Assembly (NCBI GenBank): GCA_029298735.1
Contig: JANSLP010000078.1
Span: 1-64,000 of the forward strand
From: Ophiostoma sp. CBS 140.51
Taxonomy: Eukaryota > Ascomycota > Sordariomycetes > Ophiostomatales > Ophiostomataceae
DNA: 64,000 bases
Direction of reading: 5' to 3'
This document shows, piece by piece, positions 54,853 through 64,000 of this stretch (the first letter of the stretch is position 1; each line of letters begins with the position of its first letter). Made by a program: the position numbers and the translations under genes. The notes below the pieces were generated by a model. The model was given only the letters and a program-made list of their open reading frames with translations, was not told the origin of the DNA and ran no database searches.

Positions 54853-54989
54853 AAGCTCGATGCACCCCGAGCTGTAAGAAAGATGAAAAGATGACTAGAC
54901 AATTGTAAAGCACCAACTTGAATCATCATCAACATAACCAATTGACAACTCAATACTCTTTATTGAATCACAATCCCACAACTACCACA

Positions 54990-55785
54990 ATGGCCCCCAA
55001 GATTCTCGTCGTTCTGAGCTCGCACGACAAGCTCGGCGACACTGGCAAGAAGACGGGATGGTACTTGGTAAGCTCCCTCTCTCCAGGAATTGACTGTCTT
55101 ACAATTCATCTTGAGCATAGCACTGATAGCACTGACAACTCAGCCTGAATTCGCCCACCCGTACGATGAGTTTATTGAGGCCGGGTTCGACGTGACCGTC
55201 GCGTCGCCCAAGGGCGGCGAGGCCCCTCTGGATCCGTCGTCGATCGAGGCCTTTAAGAGCGACCCCTCGTCGGTCAACTTTTTGAACAACAAGAAGTCGG
55301 TGTGGGAGAACACCGAGCCCCTCAAGACGTTTGCGGGCGACGACGCCACGGCGGCCAAGACGGCCCAGGCCTACGACGCCTTGTTCTACCCCGGTGGCCA
55401 CGGCCCCATGTACGACCTGGCCTTTGACAAGGAGAGCCACCGTCTGGCAGCGGCGTTTGCGTCGGCCGGCAAGGTGGTGTCGGCCGTCTGCCACGGCCCC
55501 GCAGCGATTGCCAATGTGCGCATCGACAACGACGACAGCAAGGCATACCTGGTGAGCGGCCGCCGCGTGGGTGGTTTCACGGACAATGAGGAGAAGGAGG
55601 CCCAGCTGGACTCCGTGGTTCCCTTCTTGCTGGAGACCCGTCTTAAGGAGGTCGGCGCCAACTTTGAAAAGGCATCAGCCAACTGGGGCGAGAAGGTCGT
55701 GGTGGACGGCAATCTGATTACAGGCCAGAACCCGGCGAGCGCCAAGGGCGTTGGTGCTGCAATTGTCAAGGCTGTCAAGGCATAA
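54990..55785 (+). CDS. DJ-1/PfpI family protein, Hsp31/glyoxalase III-like
   Basis: Exons 54990-55067 and 55144-55785 give 239 residues. The 76-base intron has a GTAAGC donor and a CTGAC branch site, and it joins TGWYL to PEFAHPYDEF. The protein fits the Hsp31-like branch of the DJ-1/ThiJ/PfpI superfamily, which turns methylglyoxal into lactate without glutathione and protects against oxidative stress. The likely triad is Cys142 and His143 in AVCHGPAAI with Glu28 in PEFAHP. The spacing agrees with yeast Hsp31. FYPGGHGPMYDLAFD forms the oxyanion part. It has no targeting sequence, so it is probably cytosolic. Its 3' end is only 149 bases from that of the S9 peptidase gene. Some fungi use the name glx3. 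Confidence 0.93.
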
Positions 55786-55934
55786 ACCATAAAATTGCAC
55801 AGCTGGGGAAAATAAGGAAACATTGTGTACTCCAAAATAATAACAATAATATCATTGTCGCATGAGGTATCTGAATACACAAGTTTTAAATGTCAAAGTA
55901 TCGTCAATCTGGTAAAAAGCTGTTCACGGGCGTC

Positions 55935-58421
55935 CTATAACAGCTCCGCCACACCTTCTGGCCCTGTTGTTCTCTTCACATCCCGCCATCTCTGCAGCCA
56001 GCCAAACACCACGCGGTGCCACACTAGCGAGTTCTCCGGCTTGAGCACAAAGTGGGCTTCGTCGGAAAAATTGAGGTACCGTGCAGGCACACCCGAGAAC
56101 AGTAGCGCACGAAACACGGACTGGCCCTCGGTGACGACGCAGCGGTAGTCGAGGTCGCTGTGCACCACCAGCGTAGGCGCGGCATTCTTCTTCCATGTGG
56201 CAATGCGATCCGGGCGGGCAGGGTTGTAGCGCTGGATATTGGCATTGTTCTCCCAGGCGTAGCCCGTGCCATGGAACGTGGCAATGCCGTCCGGGTAGTC
56301 GGACGTCAGGCCCATAAACTCAGTCGAGAAGACAGGATCGTGACAGACGGCGGCGTTGAACTGTCTGCCCAGGGGGCTGCCGTGCAGCCAAGAGACCATG
56401 TAGCCACCATAGCTGCCGCCCGCAACAATGGCACGAGTGCAGTCAATGTCAGGCACATCCTTGAGGGCGGCCATACACTTCTCCAGGTCAAGGTAGGGCG
56501 AACCGCCCCAGTTGTTGTAGATACGCGTGGTGTGCTCAAGACCGAAACCAACGCTGCCCGTAATGTTGGGCAGGACGACAGCATACCCTTGCTCGGCCCA
56601 ACAGGCTGCATTCCAGCGCAAGTGCCACTCGTCGTCAAATGCGCTCTCGGGGCCACCATGGACCAACAGGGCGAGAGGCAACTTGGCAGGCGAGCCGGGT
56701 TCGCCGTGGTTGGAAGGGCGGACAACCCATGCCTGGACAAAATAGCCGGCAGACCCTTGCTGTGCCTGCTGTTCATACTGGCCGTCGGAGGTGTCTAGTC
56801 CACCACCTTCAAAGTACATTTCCGAGACCTGCTTGTCGTAGTTGAGGCCAAACCGGGCACCGTCCTTGTTAGCCGTGGCAATGACACGGGGCTCAAAAAC
56901 ATCCGTGTTGCTGTCGTCCTCGAGGTCGACAATGTGGAAGAAGCGGCTCTCGACGAAGGAGGAGCCGGAAATCAGAACAGAGTACGACGACAGCCGGTCA
57001 TCATCGGACCGACGGCCTTCTCGCCGAATCAAGTGGTAGGCGTTGACACTGCCTCTGCTGCCACTAATCCGCCGAGGTCTTGCACCAGCCTTTAGGTCCA
57101 TCACAAATAAACTCTTGCGGCCACAGTCGTGCGCTTCCAAGAAAACGGTCTTGCCCGACGGGGCAAATTCGAATCCAAACGGCACAGGTCCCTCCCGAGA
57201 CACGAGAGCAGCCTCTTCACCCGGACCAGCCAGAACAATCGACACGTCATGTACGGCACCAGACACGATATGGCCCAGGTGGACACGCAGGTCGGCTGGG
57301 CAGTCGAGCGGTGCCCACAGGAAAGCGAGCATCGTACCATCTGGCGAGAAGCGCGGGTTCTCCGAGATACCGGGTGGGCCAGCGTATGTGCCACCGGGGC
57401 TCGATCCGGGACTGCTAGAGTTGGCCGTCGACTGTGACACACGGATGCGGGCCGGCTTGTACGCCGTCGGTGCGGCAAAGCTGTCAAGCGGCACATAATA
57501 CACTTCTGTGCAGCTGGTATGGGCCATGTTGGCGGGTGCTGGATCACGAATGACAAATACGACGCCCTGGGCGCCGATATCGTAGGCATTGATGGGATCG
57601 CCCTGATCGAAGATGCCAAAGGGAGCCTCGAAGCGAGGCGGGGCGTGCTGCAACGCATTGTGAAGACTGCTCAAAGACCAGATAAAGGTAGGGTCCTCGG
57701 GCAAGGTGGATAGCGAGGGCTGCCGTGTGAGACAGGCATACCAGATGGAAAATGGCTGGGGCGGCAGGTAGCGGTCCCAGGAACGGACCTGCCAGGTGTC
57801 GTAAATGCGAGCAGTGCTGCCAGGCTGGGGCGGCGGTGCTGTGCTGTCTGGGATGCCACATTGGGCGGGGTCTGCTGGGTCAAAGCCAAGATCGATGAGG
57901 CGGTCCTCGACGGGAATGTCGTTTCGTTGGATGGGTGCCTTCTCGTTGTAAAGCTGGCCGTTGGTGCCGACCTGACCGGCCACAGCGAAGGCGACAGACC
58001 CGTCCGGCAGGGCCTTGAGGCGGAGCGCTCTGATGGGAGCATTCATATGGCTGACGACATACGGTGCAAACGGCTGCCGTTCACTCTCGGAATAGGTAGC
58101 CTTGGCGACGACGACCTCTGTCGAGCCGTTGTCCTTGGGCCGCAACCACAATAGCTCGTCTGCCGAGCCCGGGATCCAGGCTATCTCGCCGAGCTTGGTG
58201 GCGTCATTGTTCTCGCCGACTGAGAAGGGCCATGATGCTCCCGTGGCGATGTCGAGCAAGAAGAGCTCTTTTTTTGTGTTACCTTTGACATTGCCGTCGT
58301 CGATAAATGTGTGTGTAGAGACGGTGTAAAAGGCGACGCGGCCGGACGGACTGGGTACGGCAGCGGACTGGCGTGGTGCCGCGATCATCGCCTCGGGCGT
58401 GAGTGTTTGGCGGAGGACCAT
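55935..58421 (-). CDS. S9-family serine peptidase (acylaminoacyl-peptidase/DPP V-like)
   Basis: The 828-residue intronless frame starts at an ATG at 58421. The first two-thirds form a beta-propeller-like region with repeats such as GRVAFYTVST and NPRFSPDGTMLAFLWAP. The last 250 residues are an alpha/beta-hydrolase: the oxyanion-hole phrase LLVHGGPES, nucleophile Ser near 670 in GGSYGGYMVS, Asp near 758 in VVHSDLDYR, and His near 790 in SDEAHFVLKP. The family removes acylated or N-terminal residues from peptides. No signal peptide is visible, so it is probably cytosolic rather than the secreted Dpp5. Its length is slightly above usual for acylaminoacyl-peptidases, with inserts such as the Ser/Pro-rich stretch near residue 350. 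Confidence 0.92.
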   Translation of the reverse strand: MVLRQTLTPEAMIAAPRQSAAVPSPSGRVAFYTVSTHTFIDDGNVKGNTKKELFLLDIATGASWPFSVGENNDATKLGEIAWIPGSADELLWLRPKDNGSTEVVVAKATYSESERQPFAPYVVSHMNAPIRALRLKALPDGSVAFAVAGQVGTNGQLYNEKAPIQRNDIPVEDRLIDLGFDPADPAQCGIPDSTAPPPQPGSTARIYDTWQVRSWDRYLPPQPFSIWYACLTRQPSLSTLPEDPTFIWSLSSLHNALQHAPPRFEAPFGIFDQGDPINAYDIGAQGVVFVIRDPAPANMAHTSCTEVYYVPLDSFAAPTAYKPARIRVSQSTANSSSPGSSPGGTYAGPPGISENPRFSPDGTMLAFLWAPLDCPADLRVHLGHIVSGAVHDVSIVLAGPGEEAALVSREGPVPFGFEFAPSGKTVFLEAHDCGRKSLFVMDLKAGARPRRISGSRGSVNAYHLIRREGRRSDDDRLSSYSVLISGSSFVESRFFHIVDLEDDSNTDVFEPRVIATANKDGARFGLNYDKQVSEMYFEGGGLDTSDGQYEQQAQQGSAGYFVQAWVVRPSNHGEPGSPAKLPLALLVHGGPESAFDDEWHLRWNAACWAEQGYAVVLPNITGSVGFGLEHTTRIYNNWGGSPYLDLEKCMAALKDVPDIDCTRAIVAGGSYGGYMVSWLHGSPLGRQFNAAVCHDPVFSTEFMGLTSDYPDGIATFHGTGYAWENNANIQRYNPARPDRIATWKKNAAPTLVVHSDLDYRCVVTEGQSVFRALLFSGVPARYLNFSDEAHFVLKPENSLVWHRVVFGWLQRWRDVKRTTGPEGVAELL

Positions 58422-59396
58422 GTTGAAGACGAGTTGATGACGAGTTGATGTCGACGAGGGAGTGAAGTCGATTAAAGAAAATCGACGAAGTCGACGAGAG
58501 AGGCAAATTGAGTTGCCAGAGTTGTTAGTGTAGTTGATTGATTGAGAAGGACCTTAATTGAGAAAGAACGACGACGTTCAACTGATCGGACCTTCCATTT
58601 ATCAATCCAGATGGACGGTAGTCAACCACATTCCAAAGCGATGATGCGTCGAGCTTACGCAAAGGGCAGGCGTGAGTGGTGTTGCGTGTGCTGCACCTGC
58701 TGTTTTGGTGGTCGCGGGTGTAAGTCGGTGTGGAGGTAGCGGCCAGGCTTCCCCAATAAGACGGTGCGATTGGGACGCAAAAGGGCCACCCAAAAAAAGT
58801 CTAAATTCTAGGCAACTGTCAATCGAGAGGGGAAGAAAAACAAAAGTGAGAAACAGGGGCCAAACAGGAGACAAAGCAAAACGACATACGCAACAAATGG
58901 TCTCGATGGCAATCGAGACTGTCGATACCTAAAAATTAAGGTTAATCGTTGCTGTTGATCGGCCGTCTTACTCTCGACGTTTTCCTGTCGTTATTTCTGC
59001 GACTTGCTTGTCTAGCTGCCTTTTCTGTTTGGTAAGCATTTTCGTGATGGCTTGTTTGCTGGAGATAGTGAGTGAGACTGTAGATCCTAGCAAGAGGTGC
59101 AACAGTTGCAAACTCGATCGAAAAAGTATTCCATTCTGCCTGAATGCCACGTGAAGACAAATTGAACTGCATAGATTGGGAATTAAATAACCCGGAAAGC
59201 AGATGAGCGGATGGAACGACATCAAAGTAAAGTAAATAGAAAGAGATCATTGCAAAAGAGTGTAGTCTAGTCTAGATGTAAATGGAAACTGGAAGTAAGT
59301 TCGTACAATAAAAGCACAAGAAAGGGATATCGAAAAAAAAGACGCATGCTGATGTGAATGTGAAAAGTCAGAACCCAGGGTGAACATTTTCTCTCA
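58422..59396. other. Intergenic region
   Basis: Nearly 1 kb between the S9 peptidase start and the RTA1-like gene stop. Beyond a short gttgatgacgagttgatg repeat near 58430-58460, nothing supportable is seen. Confidence 0.55.
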
Positions 59397-60470
59397 TCAC
59401 CGCACACTCTCCTTGTCGGTAGCAGCAACATTGCTGTTCTCAATTTTCTCGTTCTCCGCTGCCGGTGCAGCCACCGTCGTCGCATCCTCCGAGGAGCCGG
59501 CCTCGGCGTTGCCAGTAGCACCGCCGTTAGCCTGTAGAGCCTCCGCCTCGGCGGCCAGGCGCTGCTTCCGGCCATTGGCCATTTGCGGGAAGAAGAAGCC
59601 CGGCTGGAAACCGGCGAGAATGCCGACAGCAATCATAATCATGAAGCCCTCGAGGACAATGAACGACGGCTCGTCCTGCATGATCTTGTTGCCCCAGCCG
59701 CCGGCCATTTCGGCCACACGGTAAATGCACCGAATGAGGATGCACGCATAAGCGATGGAGACGGCGACACCAAAGATGCGGAAGCGCTTGTTGTTCCAGA
59801 GCGTCACGGCGGCCTCGGTGGGCTGGAGGCCATGGGGGTCGCGGCCCTGGATGTACTTCTTGACGCGGATGTAGTAGTCGAGCGAGGCGACGCCGAAGAG
59901 GGCCAGGACGACAACCTGGAGGACGATGCCGGCGATAATTAAGCGGTTACCGGCGTTCAGGAGCTTGGTGTTGGTATAGCCCGCCGAAGCAGCGAGGGCA
60001 CCGCCGGCGGCCTGGACGAGGAGACAGCTGACATCCAGGGGCACAAACAACCAGGGGTACAGAGTCGGGCGGACCCGCGAGAGGGCCGGGCAGAGGGCGA
60101 GGCAGACGTGCTGGAGCGTCAGGTAGATGCCAATACAAATCAAGGTCGGTGCGAGGATGATGGTGCAAATCTGCGTCTCAAAGGCGTCCTTGTTCCAGGG
60201 GTTGGCGTGGAGGGGTATGCGGGAAGCGTAACCGGCGAGTTCGAGGGCGGCGCCGGCGGCAATGAAGCAAGAGTAGCCCCAGGTGCGGCGGGGGAGCAAG
60301 CCGAAGAAGAGGCAGACCAAGAGCGCCACGGTCGAGATGCCGAAACCCACTGCGAAGAAGGCGTTGATACCGACATTGGGGTAGTAGCCGAGCGTGGTTG
60401 CTTGGACGGGGCAGGCGGCCGAAACCTCCATGCAGTTTTTGAACGGGTGAGCAGTGACGTTGGTAGCCAT
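59397..60470 (-). CDS. RTA1-like seven-helix membrane protein
   Basis: This intronless frame of 357 residues matches the RTA1-like family (PF04479), fungal seven-helix proteins linked to lipid translocation and resistance to aminosterol or azole drugs. Helices are seen at NAFFAVGFGISTVALLVCLF, then WGYSCFIAAGAALELAGY, ICTIILAPTLICIGIYLTL, LFVPLDVSCLLVQAAGGALA, LIIAGIVLQVVVLALFGVA, RIFGVAVSIAYACILIRCIY and LEGFMIMIAVGILAGF. The family signature RCIYRVAEMAGG follows helix six. The N-terminus ahead of helix one is short with two Cys (NCMEVSAAC). The C-terminal 60 residues are polar and disordered. It is expected in the plasma or vacuolar membrane. The start ATG at 60470 is clear. Confidence 0.9.
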   Translation of the reverse strand: MATNVTAHPFKNCMEVSAACPVQATTLGYYPNVGINAFFAVGFGISTVALLVCLFFGLLPRRTWGYSCFIAAGAALELAGYASRIPLHANPWNKDAFETQICTIILAPTLICIGIYLTLQHVCLALCPALSRVRPTLYPWLFVPLDVSCLLVQAAGGALAASAGYTNTKLLNAGNRLIIAGIVLQVVVLALFGVASLDYYIRVKKYIQGRDPHGLQPTEAAVTLWNNKRFRIFGVAVSIAYACILIRCIYRVAEMAGGWGNKIMQDEPSFIVLEGFMIMIAVGILAGFQPGFFFPQMANGRKQRLAAEAEALQANGGATGNAEAGSSEDATTVAAPAAENEKIENSNVAATDKESVR

Positions 60471-63340
60471 GGTGGGCGAGGAGAGAGGGTTGTCGTCGGA
60501 AAAAAAAAAGAATGTGAGTCGTCGAGTTTGAATATGAGGCTATTGTTGTGAAAGGGCCTCTGTATGCGATCTAAGGCATCGTGGGGTGATCTGGCGAGAA
60601 ACAGTAAACCGATGAAAGGGGACAAGAAGAAAAGAAAAAGGGAAAAATAAAAGAAGGAAAGAATATGAGAATAAAAGAGGATGAACCAAAAATAAAGTAG
60701 GGACCAAGCTTGCTTTGAAATGAGAATGCGAACCGCTACCAAACACAAAACCAAGAAAGAAAAACAGAAATAGGAAAGTCCCCGTCGGGTGGAGATGCGC
60801 GAGATGGGGGGGGCGGCCAGAGAGCCCAGGATGGTAGCGGCAACCCACAGATGCGCCGGACAATACGAGGAAACGGAGGAAGTGTGTGAAAGGTGACAAA
60901 AAGAGCGCTAAACATAAAATACTGGAGACAATTCAGGGCCCGGCTCGCCTGGGAATAAGATCAAAAATCAAAATCAAAACAAGCGGGAACAAGCCTGCCA
61001 AACGCCCTACACGAACCACCAAAGAGAGCCAAAGAAACTCAAAAAAGTGTACAAAGTATCATGCGGCAGGTATCCAAGCGAGGGGACGCGAGAGAGACCT
61101 GGCGGGGTCTTGGGGTGAGCTTTGTCCATGTACGTACAAGTAGAGTTGCATTGGCATATTGGCGAGATTCTGACTGCAACGATGGCCACGACGGATGCTG
61201 GGGTGCCCAGAACTCGCTGGGATGACTGCTGGGAAGGATCTCGCTACGGAGGATTTATGTTTCTTATTCTCTTATTCCAGCGTGCTGTTTCGATTTGATA
61301 ATGTTTTGCAGGGCCTTGTTCACCACCAGAGTGGCTTGCAATCCCACGGCGAAACAAAGAAACACGGACTTGAGCAAACGCTCCGGAGAGAAGTGGACAT
61401 CACTGGAAGCGAAGTCCGACCCTAGAAACGGTAAGAAAATAGAGAGGGCTCGCCCCTGTTCTTCATTGGTTAGCGGCCCCGGTTCGCCGAGAGACAGTGC
61501 AATCAACAGTTCGCTTCCCCCAAGCCAAGCCAACGGGACCAAAACAGGGAAACGAATGGGTGGTATGGAAGGCCAATATTGGAGAAGAAGGAATCAAAAA
61601 GCCAACGAAGGTGGGCTGTCCCGTCGCAAGATACTGTTGGAGAGAGACTTTGAGAGGGTGGCCATACGAGGACTTGCAGCCCTGCGGCAGAGCCAAGACG
61701 GGCTCCCGGGGATTTAGCGGGATACGCGTATTGAAGGAGAAAGTTGAAAGAAAGGCAAGCGGCAGCGAATCAATGCCAGCGACCACAGCACTCTTCAGAC
61801 TCTCCGAAGCTCACAAGCTCGCAAGTAATTGTTCACAAGAAATTGCGGCGGGCCCAGTCCGGAGGCCAACTCCGACAGGATCAAAGAGGAGATACTGATG
61901 GAGACCTGTCAAAAGGCTTGTCAAGTGGGAATGGGGAGAAAGGATGAAAGTATCCTACAGCAGCAGAGTCAAGACCGTCATAAAATCAGATCAACGTGAG
62001 AAAATAGTCGCTGCTAATTGCACAACCAACATCAGCATTGCACTAGCTGCTCAGTGAGCATTCCCACATCCTGGACTCCCACAGGTACTTTCAGTCGCCT
62101 TTCAGGGATCCTGGAGGAACAGACGCGCCGAAAGCGCCGAGAGCGCCGACAACTGTTGACAACCAAGCGACACGGCATCGAGAGTCTGTCCGTGTTGTCG
62201 ACTGCGGAGGACTTTTCAGTTCGCTGTTTTGATCAACTGTTGTCCTTTTGGGGCGCACGTTGCATCCTATGCATCTACTCCGTGCTCCGACGATTGTCTG
62301 CATCTTTATCTTCGGTTTCATGTGAAAGCATTTAAACCTCCGACGGCCTTGGTTTTCTGTGATGTATCTTTCAGTTTGTTCTTGAACACCTTCATTGTGA
62401 CGCTTTCAGCGCTCGTTTCTTCGAACATCGAGAGTGCTTGACTCGTTGACTCGTCTCGCCCTCTCGATTCGCCTTGTCGCAACCCTCCATCAGCGTCCGG
62501 CGTTCCTCCACTCCAGACTTTATTTCTTCTTTCCATTCCTCGCCTGCGTTTTCGTTTGCGCTCGCCTCCTCGCTTCCTTGTCAATTTGCAGTCTAGCCCC
62601 GGAAGCAGCCACTTCCGAAGTTGATGGGTGGAGCGCCTCTGTATTTGGGGAACTTCAATTCGCCTACAGAGGGTTATCTCAGTGGTCAGAGTATGCCCTC
62701 CATCTCTAGTGTCTCCACCAGGCTTTAGGTCCAAAATGCAGCGTGGCGTGCGGACCGCTACAAAGACCCTCGTGGCAGGCGTGTCGGACACTGACTACAC
62801 GCTGTCGAGCCCTCCAGATAGCGTGTCGTAGACACTTGCAGTGCACACACACCTCCACGCCCAGGCCCAGGGCCGTCGCGAACGGATCGCCCAAATTGGC
62901 AAGTCGATGGCCTTTTGCTTTCCGACGTGCAGCATCAGTCTCTTGCAATTTGCTTGGCAGCAGAGTCGAGGGTGTCATTGTCGGCCAATACGGACTATCT
63001 ATTCCTCCGCCTGGGATATCGCTCCTGAACCGTGTTCTAGTCCTGCACCGTGTTCTAGTCCTGCACCGTGTTCTAGTCCTGTACCGTGTTCTAGCGGTTG
63101 AGCGGCGAGCAGCTGTTTTCAGGGCAGCTCAGGGCAGCCCAGGGTAGCAAAACGGTTGCATATTGCTCTCTCCTACTCTCACAAACTCGGCTGGTTTTCC
63201 GACTCGACAAGCTCTCTCTCTGCATACAATCCACAAGTTTTTGAAACGTGATCGTTTTTTGTCTATTTTTGGTTTATAACTATGTACGTTTTCGACAACA
63301 TGTCGCTTTATTTTTTATTTTAACAGGCTACGCCCGCACC
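60471..63340. other. Intergenic region with a short tandem repeat
   Basis: This 2.9 kb has no supportable gene on either strand. The first part is A/G-rich on the + strand, as expected for the leader of the minus-strand RTA1-like gene. An 18-base tandem repeat lies at 63030-63095. Confidence 0.55.
63030..63095. repeat. 18-base tandem repeat, 3.6 copies
   Basis: The unit ccgtgttctagtcctgca occurs at 63030, 63048 and 63066 with one base change in the third, followed by a partial copy. Confidence 0.9.
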
Positions 63341-64000
63341 TTACTCCTTACCGCCAAGGTACCGGTACACGACCGAAAAGTCACGGCCCTTGCACGTCTC
63401 GTCCTTCTCTGCCGCCTCGTACAGACCCCGTGCCGACTCCGCCAGCGCCAGCTTGGCGCCCGCCTCCTCGGCCGCCGCAATCGCCAGCTTCAGGTCCTTC
63501 TTCATCAGGCTGATTCCAAAGCCGCCGGCGTAGTCGCGGTTGGCCGGGGCCGTCGGGATCACACCCGCCACGGGGTTGTTGACCTCGGACGGCCAGCACT
63601 TGCCGGTGCTGACGTTGATGACGCTGGCCAGTACCTTGGGGTCAAGGCCCCACTGCACACCCAGGTTCATGGCCTCCGCGGTGCCAATGTTGTTGATCGC
63701 CAGCAGGTAGTTGTTGGCAAGCTTGGCCGACAGACCGGCGCCCTGCTCACCGCAGAGCAGGACACGGCGGCCCATGTGGAGCAGGAGAGGCTCGACGGCG
63801 GGGACCAGAGCCTGGGGGCAGCCCAGCATAAACGTCAGGGTACCGGCAGTGGCACCGACGACACCGCCCGACATGGGCGCATCGACAAACTCGCCGCCGG
63901 CCTGCTGGACAGTGGTGGCAACGGCACGCGACGTCGACGGGTCGATGGTCGAGCAGTCGACAAACACGGGCTTCTTGGACGGCGTAGACGCGGCAGACAG
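63341..64000 (-). CDS. 3-Hydroxyisobutyrate dehydrogenase, C-terminal part, cut by the window edge
   Basis: The frame runs from a TAA at 63341 to the right end of the window without a start, so the N-terminal NAD-binding Rossmann region is mostly missing. What remains starts LSAASTPSKKPVFVDCSTID and includes the substrate-binding motif FVDAPMSGGVVGATAGTLTF and the catalytic Lys in AKLANNYLLAINNIGTAEAM. The C-terminal all-helical domain ends GRDFSVVYRYLGGKE. This is the pattern of the mitochondrial enzyme of valine breakdown that oxidises 3-hydroxyisobutyrate to methylmalonate semialdehyde. Confusion with related beta-hydroxyacid dehydrogenases is unlikely given the GKCWPSEVNNPV and KGRDFSVVY phrases. 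Confidence 0.92.
   Translation of the reverse strand: MSAASTPSKKPVFVDCSTIDPSTSRAVATTVQQAGGEFVDAPMSGGVVGATAGTLTFMLGCPQALVPAVEPLLLHMGRRVLLCGEQGAGLSAKLANNYLLAINNIGTAEAMNLGVQWGLDPKVLASVINVSTGKCWPSEVNNPVAGVIPTAPANRDYAGGFGISLMKKDLKLAIAAAEEAGAKLALAESARGLYEAAEKDETCKGRDFSVVYRYLGGKE

Larger units (their letters stand above)
53496..54989. other. Intergenic region upstream of the DJ-1-like gene
   Basis: An AATAAA lies at 53547-53552, about 50 bases after the oxygenase stop. A tandem repeat of ggtgggctt units occurs at about 54340-54375. No frame is supported as a gene. Confidence 0.55.

Noticed and set aside
62661..62730. tRNA-like sequence (ggttatctcagtggtcagag)
   Set aside because: An A-box-like phrase is present, but there is no proper B box and I cannot pair an acceptor stem or anticodon arm.

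Overview
The window is nuclear DNA from a filamentous ascomycete (Pezizomycotina), most probably a Sordariomycete. This rests on many short introns of about 50-100 bases with GTRNGT donors and CTAAC or CTGAC branch sites, a Ypt1 Rab GTPase of the Pezizomycotina type, pyrimidine-rich leaders ahead of genes, and fungal families such as RTA1-like proteins and DHA2 transporters. I cannot name genus or species from sequence alone. I support 23 protein-coding loci, one cut off by the right edge. I found no convincing rRNA, tRNA, CRISPR array or intact transposon.

Layout. 1-5.8 kb is gene-poor. 5.8-8.6 kb holds a seven-exon DHA2 drug:H+ antiporter. 9.8-20.2 kb holds an acidic hypothetical protein, a mitochondrial DUF2358-like protein, the Rab GTPase Ypt1 and a 1546-residue low-complexity protein. 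20.2-27.0 kb has no supportable gene, and its first 2.4 kb is strikingly purine-rich on the + strand. 27-33 kb is a compact housekeeping block: a small membrane protein, the cytochrome oxidase assembly factor Coa1, mitochondrial ribosomal protein uL3m, a CCDC25/Jlp2 protein and a PITH-domain protein. 33.8-38.2 kb holds a putatively N-myristoylated hypothetical protein and a CCHC zinc-knuckle protein with an RS tail. 38.2-50.2 kb is the most accessory-looking part: two tiny Cys-rich paralogues, degenerate repeats, an orphan protein with a YHGT motif, an intronless FHA-kinase with a decayed downstream tail, an orphan 561-residue protein and a foldback element. 50.2-60.5 kb holds metabolic genes: an M20 amidohydrolase, a 2-oxoglutarate/Fe(II) oxygenase, a DJ-1/Hsp31-like protein, an S9 prolyl-oligopeptidase-family peptidase and an RTA1-like membrane protein. 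A 3-hydroxyisobutyrate dehydrogenase gene runs off the right end.

How the genes relate. Four products (DUF2358-like, Coa1, uL3m and the edge HIBADH) are expected in mitochondria. Ypt1 acts in ER-Golgi traffic. The 50-64 kb genes would fit peptide and amino-acid turnover with stress defence, but this is loose inference and nothing proves a cluster.

The most striking signal is in the CCDC25/Jlp2 gene. Two consensus introns, each exactly 60 bases, are separated by a single exonic G that completes an invariant Trp codon. This is an apparent one-nucleotide exon.
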